From contig DASRCB010000418.1 of the NCBI GenBank assembly GCA_035653295.1, forward strand, positions 1 through 6,998: a stretch of DNA of 6,998 bases. The letters run 5' to 3'. The position numbers were made by a program, and so were the translations under genes. The notes beneath the pieces were generated by a model. It made no database searches and was not told where the DNA came from. It saw only the letters and a list, made by a program, of their open reading frames with translations. This stretch comes from DASRCB01 sp035653295. Its GTDB lineage: Bacteria; Acidobacteriota; Terriglobia; Bryobacterales; Bryobacteraceae. Of this stretch, positions 6,493 to 6,998 are shown piece after piece (positions within the stretch are counted from its first letter, which is position 1; each line of letters starts with the position of its first letter).

Positions 6493-6918
6493 CTATGCGC
6501 GATGATGGCGGAGTTCCGATGTGAAGTCGTAGAATACGCGCAACTGATTGCCATCGGGATCCTCTGCGAGAAACTCGCGCAGCCGCCAAGGCTTGTCCTC
6601 GGGCGCAGCGACGATCCTGGCCCCCGCATGCCGCCAGCGATGGTACAGTTCGTCCACTTCCTCCCTGCTGTTCACGTTGAGCCAGACCATGGCCGGCCCG
6701 CGCGTGCCGTAGCCTGTGCGGAATGGTCCGTTGGTCAGGAACATGCGGCAGGCGCCCTGTGAAATACCGCCGATGCCTCCTTCATCGTTGCCCCAGTCGA
6801 AACGGAAGCCGAGCACGTTGACGTAATAGTCTGCGGCTTTGTCGACGTTGCTGACGGGTATCTCCGGAACGGCCGCGGGAAAGTTCTCGCGCGAGGAAGT
6901 CTGGTGCGTTGTCTCCAC
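6493..6918 (-). CDS. VOC family protein (glyoxalase/bleomycin-resistance fold)
   Basis: The 141-aa product is a single vicinal-oxygen-chelate unit made of two beta-alpha-beta-beta-beta modules, the usual length for a homodimer subunit. The first module is AVPEIPVSNVDKAADYYVNVLGF (16-38 region). The second runs from MVWLNVNSREEVDELY (77-92) to the signature AEDPDGNQLRVFYD (118-131). The usual metal ligands are not seen: no His in strand 1, and Arg127 replaces the late Glu after DPDG. This resembles the metal-free bleomycin-resistance-protein-like branch, which binds ligands rather than catalysing glyoxalase chemistry. The ligand is unknown and antibiotic resistance should not be assumed. The start is GTG; an in-frame TAA lies five codons upstream and no good Shine-Dalgarno is visible. 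The stop lies 9 bp before the NmrA-like gene, so it probably leads a two-gene operon. Confidence 0.85.
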   Translation of the reverse strand: METTHQTSSRENFPAAVPEIPVSNVDKAADYYVNVLGFRFDWGNDEGGIGGISQGACRMFLTNGPFRTGYGTRGPAMVWLNVNSREEVDELYHRWRHAGARIVAAPEDKPWRLREFLAEDPDGNQLRVFYDFTSELRHHRA

Positions 6919-6932
6919 CGTGTTCTTAGCTT

Positions 6933-6953
6933 ACGGCAGGCCGCGCCTGCCGT
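6933..6953. repeat. REP-like palindrome upstream of the VOC gene
   Basis: ACGGCAGGC (6933-6941) and GCCTGCCGT (6945-6953) form a perfect 9-bp stem with a CGC loop. It sits 15 bp upstream of the VOC gene start, in the 80-bp non-coding end of the window (6919-6998), where I see no gene or clear promoter. It shares the GCAGGC/GCCTGC core with the palindrome at 5615-5631. It could be a repeated extragenic element, or a terminator or operator hairpin, but no T-run follows on either strand. Confidence 0.5.
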
Positions 6954-6998
6954 CTGGAGATTGGACATTCTGCTCAACTGCCGATTGTGGTGCGAGCG

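Noticed and set aside
5503..6762. Plus-strand open frames opposite the NmrA-like and VOC genes
   Set aside because: Both are Arg/Gly/Pro-rich antisense shadows of genes with recognisable family motifs.
1..6998. CRISPR array, tandem repeats, tRNA or mobile element
   Set aside because: I found no regularly spaced direct repeats, no tRNA-like cloverleaf and no transposase or integrase motifs in any frame by eye.

Overview
The window is high-GC bacterial DNA, about 7 kb, with tightly packed genes. It most likely comes from an Acidobacteriota genome of the Solibacter/Bryobacter type. The best clue is the gene at 3586-4644, a secreted 'VWFA-related' protein of a kind greatly expanded in Acidobacteria; the UDP-glucose dehydrogenase subtype and the GCAGGC-type palindromes fit but do not prove this. 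I see no rRNA, tRNA, CRISPR array, insertion sequence, phage gene or origin.

Left part (1-3493). The plus strand carries the 3' end of an RsmB-type 16S rRNA m5C methyltransferase. Its last 12 bases overlap the end of a convergent minus-strand gene. That minus-strand run reads, in transcription order: a 73-aa protein of unknown function (3493-3272), UDP-glucose 6-dehydrogenase (3211-1847) and a secreted metal-dependent amidohydrolase (1834-494). The last two are 12 bp apart with a good Shine-Dalgarno sequence in the gap, so they probably form an operon. The dehydrogenase supplies UDP-glucuronate for polysaccharide; the hydrolase's substrate is unknown.

Middle part (3494-5467). A secreted VWFA-related protein on the plus strand faces a zinc-type cation diffusion facilitator on the minus strand. 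Their 3' ends overlap by 71 bp.

Right part (5468-6998). Two minus-strand genes 9 bp apart, a VOC (glyoxalase/bleomycin-resistance fold) protein followed by an NmrA-like NAD(P)-binding protein, form a small cassette. It is bracketed by two palindromes sharing the core GCAGGC/GCCTGC. One of them forms the last codons of the NmrA-like gene.

No gene here points to a new defence, mobile or biosynthetic system. The points worth a second look are small: the paired palindromes and the ORF tail one of them encodes, a VWA domain with a degraded metal site, overlapping convergent gene ends, and the unassigned 73-aa protein.
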